From DASXUG01 sp036504995 (GTDB lineage: Bacteria; Pseudomonadota; Gammaproteobacteria; Burkholderiales; Methylophilaceae): DNA of 64,000 bases. The translations under genes were made by a program, and so were the position numbers. Below, in pieces: positions 33,546-42,447 of this stretch. The DNA lies in assembly GCA_036504995.1 (NCBI GenBank), contig DASXUG010000011.1, positions 1 to 64,000 on the forward strand, in the 5' to 3' direction. The notes beneath the pieces were generated by a model. That model had not been told where the DNA came from. It made no database searches and saw only the letters and a list, made by a program, of their open reading frames with translations. Within the stretch, counting starts at the first letter, position 1, and each line of letters opens with the position of its first letter.

Positions 33546-33766
33546 GTATTGAACATTTAGTAACAATGGCTAACCAGATTGGTGATTTTTTTAAGGCCGA
33601 ACCCGATCAAACACAAGCGCAAAAAGATATTGCTATGCACCTCAAGCGATTCTGGGCACGACAAATGCGTGATGAATTGGTTACGCATATCAATCAGACC
33701 AGTGGTGAGGGTTTGCAGCCGATTGTTATTTCGGCAATTCAGAAAGACTCAACATTTTTGAATTAA
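33542..33766 (+). CDS. fdsD: Formate dehydrogenase delta subunit
   Basis: A 74-residue protein that closes the fds operon. MANQIGDFF near residue 9 and LKRFWARQMRDEL near 33 match the FdsD family, which is needed for full formate dehydrogenase activity in related bacteria. The ATG at 33542 overlaps the fdhD stop; a longer frame from 33455 lies inside fdhD and is not needed. A terminator follows. Confidence 0.92.
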   Translation: MSIEHLVTMANQIGDFFKAEPDQTQAQKDIAMHLKRFWARQMRDELVTHINQTSGEGLQPIVISAIQKDSTFLN

Positions 33767-33804
33767 GTATTTGAGAAACTCATCAGGTACTGTGAGTTAG
33801 TGTT

Positions 33805-33837
33805 AAAACGAGCCGACTTTCACTGCTCGTTTTTCTT
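33805..33837 (+). terminator. Terminator at the end of the fds operon
   Basis: AAAACGAGC (33805-33813) pairs with GCTCGTTTT (33825-33833) around an 11-base loop, followed by more T. Being nearly symmetric, it could also serve the convergent GT39 gene. Confidence 0.8.
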
Positions 33838-33855
33838 ATCCCTTTATTGCTGTAT

Positions 33856-35505
33856 CTATTGATTAATCTGATACAAGCGAAAACTCTCTCTGCGCTCGGC
33901 GGCACGTTTGCCCTGCCAAATTAAATGCCAGTCTTGACCTGGCTCGACTCTGTCACGATCACGACTATCCTGAATTAAGTACAAGTCGCACTCTAATCTT
34001 GGCTCAGTTTCAAGTGGAACTGCGCGAATATCCGTGTAGTACTCTAACAAGGCCTGTTGCGGCTGGTCTACAAATTTACTATTAATACACCCAAAGTGGG
34101 CTGGAAGCGCTTGCTTAAGCTCACTCATAACTGGGGCGTAACTTCTGGCGTGATTGATGAAGGGTAGCCACAGTGTCATGAGCAGGCACCATGCCATAGT
34201 CATACCCACCGCCCAGTCGGTGACTGCCGCACGGTTGGAGCGCTTGGTGCTAATGGTACTGATCCAGATAAGACTAAATATAATCGCAAGCGCTAGCATC
34301 CACCAATTAATGCTGGCCTCTGTAATGCCTGAAAGTACGTGCATGCGTTTTGATAGCTTGACTGGCCAACCCGTCATCATGGCAATCCAGCCCAGCCATA
34401 TGGCAAAGCCGATGATGCTAAATAACACTAAGCCAAACCAGTTTAGCAAACCAGCTGCCCCGCGTTTTAAGGTATCGACGCTGCCACCTGCAATGGCTGT
34501 TAGCGGTAACAGTAAAGGTAATGCGTAAATTTCAGTCGCGCTTTCGTTTAGTCCCAGTAATGCAAAGCTACAAACGAAATAGGTAATAGCTAACTGAAAT
34601 TTTGGTTTAAATAACAGCGCCATTCGATAGCGCCATAAACCCCACAGCGCAATGGGTAGCGCTGGCCAAGTAAACCAGCTCATGGTCTTTAAAAAACGCA
34701 GATAATGAAAATGGGTGAAGCTGGTAATGCTGCTTTGCCACCAGTCAATAAATAGGTCTGGCGTGTTATGCCAGCATAATATAGGCCAGATTAAAAACCA
34801 AGGCATGGCAAAAGCAAGGCTGAGCGTTAGTACTGTCGCATAGTTTCGGGAGCGCCAAGCCCGAAATGCAATGGGTAAGCTCAGTGCACATGCAAGCGTC
34901 GTGAAAAGAGGCAGTAGGCCGGTAGATAGAAAGCTAATGCCTAAGCTCGTGCCTAGCAAGACGCTGGCACGATAAGGGCGCCTTTTGGCGAGGGCTAAGG
35001 CATAAAACCCCATAGCTGAACCTGTTAGTGCGGAAACCTCTGGAGTGAGTTGGTGCGCAGTAACAATCAACCCGAGCGAGCTAATGAAAATAAAGTTGGT
35101 TTGTCGACCTATCCCCACGCCCCATAGTTCTCTGCCTATCATTCCAACCATCAGTAGGGTGAGTGCCATCCACACCCCAGTAACAACTCTTGCTGCATCG
35201 TGCATAGCCAATACGGGTGATAGTATTTTTGCGAATAATGCTGCACTTAAATAGAAAAGTGGCGGATTATCAATGGCTCGCTCGCCAACGGCAACGGGAG
35301 ATACCAGACTGCCGTTGTTTAACATCGATTTAACGATGCTAATGGTGTGGGATTCCTGTGGTTTCCATGGGTCGTGGCCGATTAGCCCCAAACATATCCA
35401 CAATGCACAAAGAAAGATGAGTAAATGATTTTTTGCTCGTACGCCAATGCGCGCACGTGGGGTGGCGATATTGGTTTGCCAATCGTGTTCAATTTCAAAT
35501 GCCAT
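33856..35505 (-). CDS. GT39/ArnT-like membrane glycosyltransferase
   Basis: A 549-residue integral membrane protein with about ten or more hydrophobic segments, of the dolichyl-phosphate-mannose/ArnT-like glycosyltransferase superfamily. The first periplasmic loop (about residues 62-85) contains ERAIDNPPLFY, in the place of the family's acidic catalytic motif. Such enzymes move sugars from undecaprenyl-phosphate carriers to lipid A or other acceptors on the periplasmic side. The donor and acceptor cannot be told. It is convergent with the fds operon and lies 41 bases after malic enzyme. Confidence 0.75.
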   Translation of the reverse strand: MAFEIEHDWQTNIATPRARIGVRAKNHLLIFLCALWICLGLIGHDPWKPQESHTISIVKSMLNNGSLVSPVAVGERAIDNPPLFYLSAALFAKILSPVLAMHDAARVVTGVWMALTLLMVGMIGRELWGVGIGRQTNFIFISSLGLIVTAHQLTPEVSALTGSAMGFYALALAKRRPYRASVLLGTSLGISFLSTGLLPLFTTLACALSLPIAFRAWRSRNYATVLTLSLAFAMPWFLIWPILCWHNTPDLFIDWWQSSITSFTHFHYLRFLKTMSWFTWPALPIALWGLWRYRMALLFKPKFQLAITYFVCSFALLGLNESATEIYALPLLLPLTAIAGGSVDTLKRGAAGLLNWFGLVLFSIIGFAIWLGWIAMMTGWPVKLSKRMHVLSGITEASINWWMLALAIIFSLIWISTISTKRSNRAAVTDWAVGMTMAWCLLMTLWLPFINHARSYAPVMSELKQALPAHFGCINSKFVDQPQQALLEYYTDIRAVPLETEPRLECDLYLIQDSRDRDRVEPGQDWHLIWQGKRAAERRESFRLYQINQ

Positions 35506-35546
35506 GTATAAATCTTATGTGAGAGTATTCAAATGGGTTTACGTGG

Positions 35547-36740
35547 TCATTGCTTGGCCGCCGCGGCGACTTTAGGTGGGATGCGGGCTATCAGCCTCGG
35601 GTCAAATGGCTTAGGGATAATGTATGTTTTACCAAAGCTAAGTTCCGTTAAGTTATACGCATCTAACACTTCTTGAGGGACTGGTTCACGCGCCAACTCA
35701 GCCAATGCCAGTGCGGCAGCAATTTGCATTTCAACCGTTATCTGTTTAGCGCGCGCATCTAATGCCCCGCGAAATAAAAATGGAAAACACAGTGCATTAT
35801 TGACTTGATTAGGGAAGTCCGAGCGGCCTGTGGCCATGATTAAGTCATCACGTACCGCCATGGCAACTGATGGCAATATTTCAGGGTCTGGATTAGCCAG
35901 TGCAAAAATAACAGGGTTCTTGGCCATGACTTTAACTAAATCGGCAGATAAGGTATTCGCCGCGGAAACACCAATAAACACATCTGCATCGGGCATGACC
36001 TCAGCCAATGTGCGTGCCGTTGTGTTGATGGCCAACTCGCGGTTATTATCGTGCAGGTCGCTACGTTGGCTGTGCAGTACGCCGTCTTTATCTACCATTG
36101 TGATATTGGTAGCGCCCATTGTTTTGAGTAATTTTGCGCAAGAACAGCCCGCGGCGCCAGCGCCTAAAAAGACAATTTTCACGGTGCTTAACGATTTTTG
36201 TTGAAGATAAAGTGCATTGGTCAGCGCCGCGCACACAATCACGGCAGTCCCATGCTGATCATCATGAAACACAGGGATATCTAAACGCTCGCGCAGTTCT
36301 TTTTCGATTCTAAAGCAATGTGGAGCTGCAATATCTTCTAGGTTAATGCCACCGAATGTCGGTGCAATATTCACGACCGTTTCAATAAAGGCCTCAACAC
36401 TAGGTGCATTCACCTCAATATCAAACACATCAATCCCCGCAAAGCGCTTAAACAATACCGCTTTGCCCTCCATCACAGGTTTGCTGGCGAGCGCCCCCAT
36501 ATTGCCTAAACCTAGTACAGCAGTACCATCAGTAATCACCGCAATCAGGTTGCCTTTATTGGTATAGCGATAAGCATTCTCAGGGTCACGATTAATTTCG
36601 CGCACAGGTTCAGCCACGCCTGGAGTGTAAGCGAGCGAGAGGTCATCTTGGGTAGCGCACGGCTTGGATGAATCAACCGACAGTTTCCCTGGTTTGGGAA
36701 ACTCGTGGTAGTGCAATGCGCGTGTTTTGAGATCATCCAT
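35547..36740 (-). CDS. NAD(P)-dependent malic enzyme, short form
   Basis: A 397-residue enzyme that decarboxylates malate to pyruvate. The N-terminus (ALHYHEFPKPGKL) and the catalytic core (LAYTPGVAEP near 36, GTAVLGLGNMGALA near 73, FHDDQHGTA near 158) match MaeB-like malic enzymes. The cofactor fold is KIVFLGAGAAGCSCAKLL near 188. The C-terminal phosphotransacetylase-like domain of the ~750-residue MaeB form is absent; short forms of this length are common. The 20-40 bases before the start contain a small CTAAGG/CCTTAG inverted repeat. Confidence 0.92.
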   Translation of the reverse strand: MDDLKTRALHYHEFPKPGKLSVDSSKPCATQDDLSLAYTPGVAEPVREINRDPENAYRYTNKGNLIAVITDGTAVLGLGNMGALASKPVMEGKAVLFKRFAGIDVFDIEVNAPSVEAFIETVVNIAPTFGGINLEDIAAPHCFRIEKELRERLDIPVFHDDQHGTAVIVCAALTNALYLQQKSLSTVKIVFLGAGAAGCSCAKLLKTMGATNITMVDKDGVLHSQRSDLHDNNRELAINTTARTLAEVMPDADVFIGVSAANTLSADLVKVMAKNPVIFALANPDPEILPSVAMAVRDDLIMATGRSDFPNQVNNALCFPFLFRGALDARAKQITVEMQIAAALALAELAREPVPQEVLDAYNLTELSFGKTYIIPKPFDPRLIARIPPKVAAAAKQ

Positions 36741-36889
36741 AGTGCGAGTCCTGATGGCTAAGGTAATCCCTTAGGGGATGCTAGCAATTAAACATTATGA
36801 ACTTATATTCTACCGAGCCTGTGCCAACATACAAAGTAAAATTGCTAAGTTACCCAACAATAACAAAGGTCAGATTGCATTGCAGAAAA

Positions 36890-36916
36890 TAAAAAAGGCA
36901 GCCAAGCTGCCTTTTA
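36890..36916 (-). terminator. Terminator of rpmE
   Basis: GGCAGC (36897-36902) and GCTGCC (36906-36911) form a stem with a CAA loop. On the minus strand a run of T residues follows, 72 bases after the rpmE stop codon. Confidence 0.85.
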
Positions 36917-36983
36917 AACTATTTCTATTGGTGCTAGTTGCAGTTGACTTAATTAAGCCATGACTGCAAGGTCACGCAAGAAA

Positions 36984-37184
36984 CTACATACCGTATTTTT
37001 GACGGAACTTCTCAACACGACCTGCAGTATCTAAAATCTTTTGCTTACCTGTGTAAAACGGGTGGCATTGTGAGCAAACTTCAATGTTCATATCACGGCC
37101 TGAAGTAGAGCGTGTTTTAAATTTGCTACCACAACTGCATGACACAGTAATTTCTGGGTAATTTGGATGAATATCGGCCTTCAT
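36984..37184 (-). CDS. rpmE: 50S ribosomal protein L31, zinc-binding form
   Basis: A 66-residue large-subunit protein beginning MKADIHPNYPEI. It keeps the four-cysteine zinc set (Cys at SCSCGS near 16-18 and CSQCHPFY near 37-40), so it is the C+ form used when zinc is sufficient. KRK-type basic segments (RVEKFRQKYGM) end the chain. It lies downstream of rho on the same strand, a common arrangement. Confidence 0.97.
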   Translation of the reverse strand: MKADIHPNYPEITVSCSCGSKFKTRSTSGRDMNIEVCSQCHPFYTGKQKILDTAGRVEKFRQKYGM

Positions 37185-37304
37185 GGTGAAATCTCTTTCA
37201 ATAGCTTTTTGCTGAACCCGCGATTATCTATGAAATATCATCGATAGTCAATTAGTTGGCATTATTTTTTTCTGGATAATAGGGGCGTTATTGCGACTTA
37301 GGCA

Positions 37305-38564
37305 TTATCCTCGACGCATAGAGTCGAAGAAATCCGCATTATTTTTGGTGGCCTTGATCTTGTCTAGCAAGAACTCCATCGCTTCGAGGTCGTCCATTGG
37401 GTACAAGAGTTTACGTAGCACCCAGATTTTTTGCAGAATATCTTTTTCAATCAACAACTCTTCACGGCGCGTGCCAGATTTGTTGACGTTGATGGCTGGA
37501 TATAGGCGTTTTTCGGCCATACGGCGGTCAAGATGGATTTCCATATTGCCCGTACCTTTAAACTCCTCGTAAATCACATCATCCATACGTGAGCCTGTAT
37601 CAACCAAGGCTGTAGCAATAATGGTGAGTGAGCCGCCTTCTTCAATATTACGTGCTGCGCCGAAGAAGCGTTTTGGGCGTTGTAATGCATTGGCATCCAC
37701 ACCACCTGTTAACACTTTGCCTGAGGCGGGTACCACGGTATTGTAGGCACGGGCGAGGCGGGTAATAGAGTCTAGTAAAATCACCACATCTTTTTTATGC
37801 TCGACTAAGCGCTTGGCCTTTTCCAGTACCATTTCTGCGACTTGTACGTGGCGGGTGGCGGGCTCATCAAAAGTTGAAGCGACCACTTCACCTTTAACAG
37901 AACGCGTCATTTCTGTCACCTCTTCAGGGCGCTCATCAATCAGTAAGACGATTAAATTGATATCGGGATGGTTGGCGGTAATAGCATGTGCGATATGTTG
38001 CATCATCACGGTTTTACCACTTTTTGGACTTGCCACTAGCAGTGCGCGTTGGCCTCTGCCAATCGGTGCAATCATGTCAATAACGCGGCTGGTCACATTC
38101 TCTTCACCGCGAATATCGCGCTCTAAAACAAGTGGTTTGGTGGGAAATAAAGGTGTTAAGTTTTCAAATAAAATTTTATGCTTGGTGTTCTCTGGCGCTT
38201 CGCCATTCACGCTATCAACTTTGACTAAGGCAAAATAGCGCTCACCATCTTTGGGGGTGCGAATCTCGCCGTTAATGGTGTCGCCCGTATGCAAATTAAA
38301 GCGTCGAATTTGTGAGGGTGATACATAAATATCATCAGGCCCTGCTAGGTAGGAAGTATCAGGCGAACGTAAGAAACCAAAGCCATCTTGCAGCACCTCT
38401 AAAGTGCCATCCCCAAATATGCTGTCCCCTTTTTTTGCCTTGTTTTTGAGCAGGGCAAAGATTAAGTCTTGCTTACGCATGCGGCTGGCATTTTCAATTT
38501 CGTTAGCAATTGCCATGTCGACTAGTTCAGTCACGGGGAGATGTTTTAAATCAGATAAGTGCAT
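37305..38564 (-). CDS. rho: Transcription termination factor Rho
   Basis: A 419-residue hexameric RNA-DNA helicase. The N-terminal RNA-binding part has DGFGFLRSPD near 62 and YVSPSQIRRF near 82; the ATPase core has RALLVASPKSGKT near 174, VVILLDSITRLARAYN near 260 and the Q/R-loop region GGSLTIIATALVDTGS near 315. No long insertion is present. It is followed by rpmE and preceded by a 204-base gap that holds an 11-bp inverted repeat. Confidence 0.98.
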   Translation of the reverse strand: MHLSDLKHLPVTELVDMAIANEIENASRMRKQDLIFALLKNKAKKGDSIFGDGTLEVLQDGFGFLRSPDTSYLAGPDDIYVSPSQIRRFNLHTGDTINGEIRTPKDGERYFALVKVDSVNGEAPENTKHKILFENLTPLFPTKPLVLERDIRGEENVTSRVIDMIAPIGRGQRALLVASPKSGKTVMMQHIAHAITANHPDINLIVLLIDERPEEVTEMTRSVKGEVVASTFDEPATRHVQVAEMVLEKAKRLVEHKKDVVILLDSITRLARAYNTVVPASGKVLTGGVDANALQRPKRFFGAARNIEEGGSLTIIATALVDTGSRMDDVIYEEFKGTGNMEIHLDRRMAEKRLYPAINVNKSGTRREELLIEKDILQKIWVLRKLLYPMDDLEAMEFLLDKIKATKNNADFFDSMRRG

Positions 38565-38695
38565 ATGGGACTCGCTAAAATCGAAACTACTAAAAATCGA
38601 AACTATGTAAGGGATTTACGTGTATAGGATGAGTGTTTGATTAGTAGTTAATTAGTTTAATTTATTTATGGGGAAGATGGTAAGACGGGTGTTGC

Positions 38696-38754
38696 TGCCT
38701 GATTCCTAAGCTACTTTGCACTATTTTTTAGAACCAATATAGTGGAATCAGGCA
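38696..38754. repeat. Inverted repeat in the trxA-rho spacer
   Basis: Perfect 11-base arms TGCCTGATTCC (38696-38706) and GGAATCAGGCA (38744-38754) enclose 37 bases that contain a further ACTAT/ATAGT pair. It lies just past the trxA stop and about 130 bases before rho on the same strand. There is no clean T run after it, so it may be an RNA structure or a protein site. Confidence 0.5.
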
Positions 38755-38768
38755 ATAGACTAACTGTA

Positions 38769-39095
38769 TTAAATATTGCTGTCAATAAAAGCTGTTAATT
38801 GAGATTTAGATAATGCGCCAACTTTAGTCGCTTCAACATTACCATTCTTAAATAACATCAACGTTGGGATACCGCGGATGCCATATTTAGGAGGCGTTTG
38901 TTGGTTTTCATCAATGTTTAATTTAGCTACTTTAAGACGGCCTACGTACTCTTTTGAAATTTCATCCAAAATCGGCGCGATCATTTTGCAAGGGCCACAC
39001 CACTCAGCCCAGTAGTCTACGAGTACTGGTAGGGATGATTGCAGGACTTCTTGCTCAAAAGCATCGTCACTTAAATGGGTGATATTGTCGCTCAT
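38769..39095 (-). CDS. trxA: Thioredoxin 1
   Basis: A 108-residue thioredoxin, the general cytoplasmic disulfide reductant. The active site WAEWCGPCKM near residue 30, the buried Asp in DYWAEW and the cis-Pro in RGIPTLMLF near 75 are all present. It lies upstream of rho on the same strand, a common arrangement. Confidence 0.97.
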   Translation of the reverse strand: MSDNITHLSDDAFEQEVLQSSLPVLVDYWAEWCGPCKMIAPILDEISKEYVGRLKVAKLNIDENQQTPPKYGIRGIPTLMLFKNGNVEATKVGALSKSQLTAFIDSNI

Positions 39096-39231
39096 GTTGT
39101 ACCTCTGGTTGATATTGTGCTTAAAATTAAGAATTGTTAAAAATTGTTATTGCGCTATCGTAACTAAAAACTGAACGCAAGTGAAGCATTAAGTGATGCA
39201 TTTATCATTTGATTTTTACATTACTCATCGC

Positions 39232-40857
39232 TTACGTTGGCAAGTAGGTAAAGCTAAAGCGCTCGTAACTGCTGGTGCGTTCAAGGCGTTTTGTGATGAT
39301 AACTTTTATTATTTGATTGTTTTCAATGAGTTCAAGTTGATTCGTCGGTTGGTAAATGCCTGTTGGGGCGACAATGGTAGCACTCTGCTCCAGCGTTGGC
39401 ACACCAGCCAGCAACAAGATTTTTTCAAAGTGACTTTGTTTCAATTGACGCGCATTTTTTGCGTTGGCGTTAGGGGCAATCAACTGAATGCCAATATCAA
39501 GCTTTTGCTGATCTTTGAGCATGACCCATTTAATGACGGCTAATGACCAGGTTTTTTTGCCAGATTCGCGGATGGATATTAGGTCGCCCACACGTACATT
39601 CTCATCTACATCGCTTGGTTTTCTCAACGCGGCGCCATTCGCGCTGACGTTAAATGAAATCCAGCGGGAAGTTTGTGGTGCAGCCTCATCCGCCATGTTG
39701 TTTTGCCCTAATCTGCCAAATTCATCGGTGATAGATTCTGGACCACCAAATAGCGTGTCAGGCATCTTGTGTTTAGCTTGTGCTGAAGCCTCAGGGTGAT
39801 TTAAAAAATAGTGTATGGACGAAATTCCAATATTAACTTCCACCGTGTCTAATTTTTTTACGCGGCTATACACTCTTTTGGGGAAACTTCCCCAGTGTTT
39901 GAACAGGTAGCGTAATAAACCAAGGTGTTTTGCATCAGTCAGCGAGCTTTCGAACAGTGCGGTGTTATCGGGTTTTTTGGCAAGGGTGGTTTGTACGTCA
40001 CGCCGAATTTTTGCGATGATGTCTTGAGTAATTAATAGATAGTTTGCTTCATCGTAGTTGAAATCTACACTCCCGCGTAATGCGGTGGGGGGGAGTTCGG
40101 AGGACAGTGGTACGATGAATCTGCCATCTGCATGGTGATTTAAATCAACGTCACGCACGGGTTTGAGTTCAGCTAGGTGCGCATTTTTGAAGATATATTG
40201 CGCAGTTAGCTTGATATCAATATGCGATAAGTTTTGTGGCGTAGCCAATTGCATTAACAATGCTTGCTTAAACGTCAACGCAATAGAGCTTTGCTGTGTT
40301 TCATTCAGTGGCACGGGGACATTTTCAATCTCCTGCTCCAATGCATAGCTGAACAGTTGATTAAATTCTGACCATGCCCCCAAAGGCGTTGAAATGTAGC
40401 ATTGATAGCAGATAAAGGCGATATTGCGCAGCGACTCTATGCAGCGCTGTACAATAAGTGCTGCATCACCCTTTTTATTCAAGCTAAAACGAGTGCTGTT
40501 GCTGTCTAAGATGGCGAGTTTATAGCCATTGGCTAGCTCGGTGTGCAGCAATTTAATCAGGTCCGCATACACTTTGCTTTTAGGGGTGAGCGGAATGCGC
40601 TTGTTGCAATAATGACTGTCTAACACTTTTTGGAGATTGGAAATCACTGGGCGATAAAGCTCCAGTGCTTTAACGCGTGCTTGTGATGCAACTTTCTGAC
40701 GATTGAGCGTCTCCAACTCTTCAAGTAAAAGTTTGCCAGACTCCAATGGATTAGCTGCTGGTAGTCTTTCTATAAACGATTTTACTTTGCCTGGCCGAGT
40801 AAGGGCCATATCAAGCGTGCTATCGGTGGTCACTGGCGTGCGTAAACTCAACGACAT
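39232..40857 (-). CDS. Large uncharacterised protein with PilZ-like C-terminus
   Basis: A 541-residue soluble protein with no signal peptide or membrane segment. The first ~330 residues are mostly helical and I recognise no catalytic motif there. Around residues 390-490 a beta-rich segment with SFNVSANGAALRKP followed by VGDLISI and IKWVM resembles a PilZ domain, whose DxSxxG-type motif appears as NVSANG; the upstream arginine motif is not clear, so binding of cyclic di-GMP is uncertain. Function unknown. Two GGDEF proteins are encoded in the same window. Confidence 0.6.
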   Translation of the reverse strand: MSLSLRTPVTTDSTLDMALTRPGKVKSFIERLPAANPLESGKLLLEELETLNRQKVASQARVKALELYRPVISNLQKVLDSHYCNKRIPLTPKSKVYADLIKLLHTELANGYKLAILDSNSTRFSLNKKGDAALIVQRCIESLRNIAFICYQCYISTPLGAWSEFNQLFSYALEQEIENVPVPLNETQQSSIALTFKQALLMQLATPQNLSHIDIKLTAQYIFKNAHLAELKPVRDVDLNHHADGRFIVPLSSELPPTALRGSVDFNYDEANYLLITQDIIAKIRRDVQTTLAKKPDNTALFESSLTDAKHLGLLRYLFKHWGSFPKRVYSRVKKLDTVEVNIGISSIHYFLNHPEASAQAKHKMPDTLFGGPESITDEFGRLGQNNMADEAAPQTSRWISFNVSANGAALRKPSDVDENVRVGDLISIRESGKKTWSLAVIKWVMLKDQQKLDIGIQLIAPNANAKNARQLKQSHFEKILLLAGVPTLEQSATIVAPTGIYQPTNQLELIENNQIIKVIITKRLERTSSYERFSFTYLPT

Positions 40858-41005
40858 GTTATGCCACTTTCATGCGTTGATGAAACAACCATGGGTTGTC
40901 AAAGGGCGCTTGAGCGTGACTGGCGCCAGAGTGTGAGAGATTCATTTGTAAATTTAAAGGGGTTGTATCTGTATGCAACGGCTACTTAAGAGGTATCATT
41001 TAACC

Positions 41006-41491
41006 ATGTTTAAAAAAATAAGTTTTATTTATCTACTGCTATGTGCATTTTTATTGCCCGCCATCACAGCACAGGCGTCAGAACTTTTGTTGAAAGATCA
41101 GACTGGCAAGCTACATCATTTGGCAGATTATAAAGGTAAATGGCTATTAGTAAACTATTGGGCGACTTGGTGCCCACCTTGTTTAGAAGAAATCCCTGAC
41201 CTAGTGAACTTGTATGATGCACATCACAATCAGGATTTGATGGTGATTGGGGTGGCGGTTGATTATGAGTCACCCAAAGAGGTCGCCAAATACGTCGATG
41301 ATATGCTGATGTCTTATCCTATCGTGCTCAGTGCTGATAAATCTTCTGGCGTCAAGCAGCAGCCAGAAGTATTGCCTACCACTTACATTTACAGTCCGGA
41401 TGGCAAGTTATTTAAAGTTAAACAAGGCATTATCACTAAGCAATGGATTGAAACATTACTTGCGGACAAATCATTTAACAAAGCCAAGTAG
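41006..41491 (+). CDS. TlpA-like periplasmic thiol-disulfide oxidoreductase
   Basis: A 161-residue exported thioredoxin-fold protein. The signal peptide (MFKKISFIYLLLC to about residue 24, TAQA) precedes a domain with VNYWATWCPPCLEEIP near 45-60, whose CPPC active site marks TlpA/ResA-type reductants, and the cis-Pro in VLPTTYIYSP. Such proteins reduce apocytochrome c or other exported thiols. An in-frame ATG at 40973 with AAAGGGG upstream is an alternative start that would lengthen the n-region. Confidence 0.85.
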   Translation: MFKKISFIYLLLCAFLLPAITAQASELLLKDQTGKLHHLADYKGKWLLVNYWATWCPPCLEEIPDLVNLYDAHHNQDLMVIGVAVDYESPKEVAKYVDDMLMSYPIVLSADKSSGVKQQPEVLPTTYIYSPDGKLFKVKQGIITKQWIETLLADKSFNKAK

Positions 41492-41494
41492 CAC

Positions 41495-41782
41495 TTAAAA
41501 CGGTGTAGGAATACTTACGCCTTCTCCATTTAAAATATTAAGCTGATTTTCTTCAGCAAAGTGCATAAGCTGGGCATAACCTTCTGGGTTTACATCTTTA
41601 AGCTTTAAATCTACCGCCAGACAACGCACCCCATTGACCACACGTGGTTTTAAATAGGGCGAGTATTGCAGCTTGCGATTTGCGCCAAAGGTGGCGTAAG
41701 TGCTACACATACGATCTACCCAATCGCTAGGGCGAAATGGCTTGCCCGCACGGGTCAGCCCTTCAACAATAATTTCATTCAT
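41495..41782 (-). CDS. DUF3579 family protein
   Basis: A 95-residue protein of the betaproteobacterial DUF3579 family, recognised by FRPSDWVDRMCSTYATFG near residue 17 and SPYLKPRV near 41. Its role is not known to me. It is convergent with the TlpA-like gene, with only three bases between the stop codons and no terminator visible. Confidence 0.8.
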   Translation of the reverse strand: MNEIIVEGLTRAGKPFRPSDWVDRMCSTYATFGANRKLQYSPYLKPRVVNGVRCLAVDLKLKDVNPEGYAQLMHFAEENQLNILNGEGVSIPTPF

Positions 41783-41856
41783 GGCGTTCTCTATTCTTTC
41801 TATGCAGTCATTATTCGCTAGCGTTATGGATAGATTTTATCTCAACATCGCAAATA

Positions 41857-42447
41857 TTAGTCGGTATATTCAAACACTTTGACTACTTTTTCTACACCCT
41901 CTGTGCCGCGGGCAATATCTACCGCAATATCGGCTTCTTTATGGCTGACGATCCCCATTAAATAAACTACAGATGATTCAGTGAGTACTTTTACGTAGCT
42001 CACCAATTCTTGGTGATCTGGCACCATACGCGCTTTTACTTTTGAGGTGATAAAAGCATCAGTGCTGCGCCCACCAAATGAGCTTCTTGGGGCAATCACC
42101 ATTTCATTGGTAACGTTTTTAATATTAGGGATGGTTCTGACAATCTCTTCAACCTTAGCTTTACTTTCTTGGTTAAAGGCTTCACCAGTGATCAGCACAG
42201 TGCGATTAAAGCTAGTAACGTTTACGTGTATATTATCGCCCAATTCTTTATTGGCTCTGTTTTCGGCTTTCAGCTCGATTTCATTATCCTCAATATACAT
42301 ACCTGAGCTACGGCGATCCGCCGCCATAGCACCACCCGTTGCGGCGGTACCTGCGATGATAGGAAAACATGCAGTAAGCTGAGTGCTAATAGCGATGGTG
42401 CATAGCAATGCCGCCAGCAAAGTGGATCGTTGTTTAGTGATTTGCAT
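41857..42447 (-). CDS. dolP: BON-domain outer-membrane lipoprotein, DolP/YraP-like
   Basis: A 196-residue lipoprotein with a lipobox ending TQLTAC near residue 26 and two BON domains (about 55-120 and 130-195; VLITGEAFNQESKAKVEE and VVYLMGIVSHKEAD). DolP supports outer-membrane integrity in enterobacteria. The ATG shares one base with the diaA stop (TAATG). The order rsmI/lpoA-yraN-diaA-dolP matches the yraLMNOP group of Escherichia coli, which strengthens the call. Confidence 0.9.
   Translation of the reverse strand: MQITKQRSTLLAALLCTIAISTQLTACFPIIAGTAATGGAMAADRRSSGMYIEDNEIELKAENRANKELGDNIHVNVTSFNRTVLITGEAFNQESKAKVEEIVRTIPNIKNVTNEMVIAPRSSFGGRSTDAFITSKVKARMVPDHQELVSYVKVLTESSVVYLMGIVSHKEADIAVDIARGTEGVEKVVKVFEYTD

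Noticed and set aside
36758..36774. CTAAGG/CCTTAG inverted repeat before malic enzyme
   Set aside because: Six-base arms are short and the repeat has no second copy or known match; mentioned only in the gene entry.
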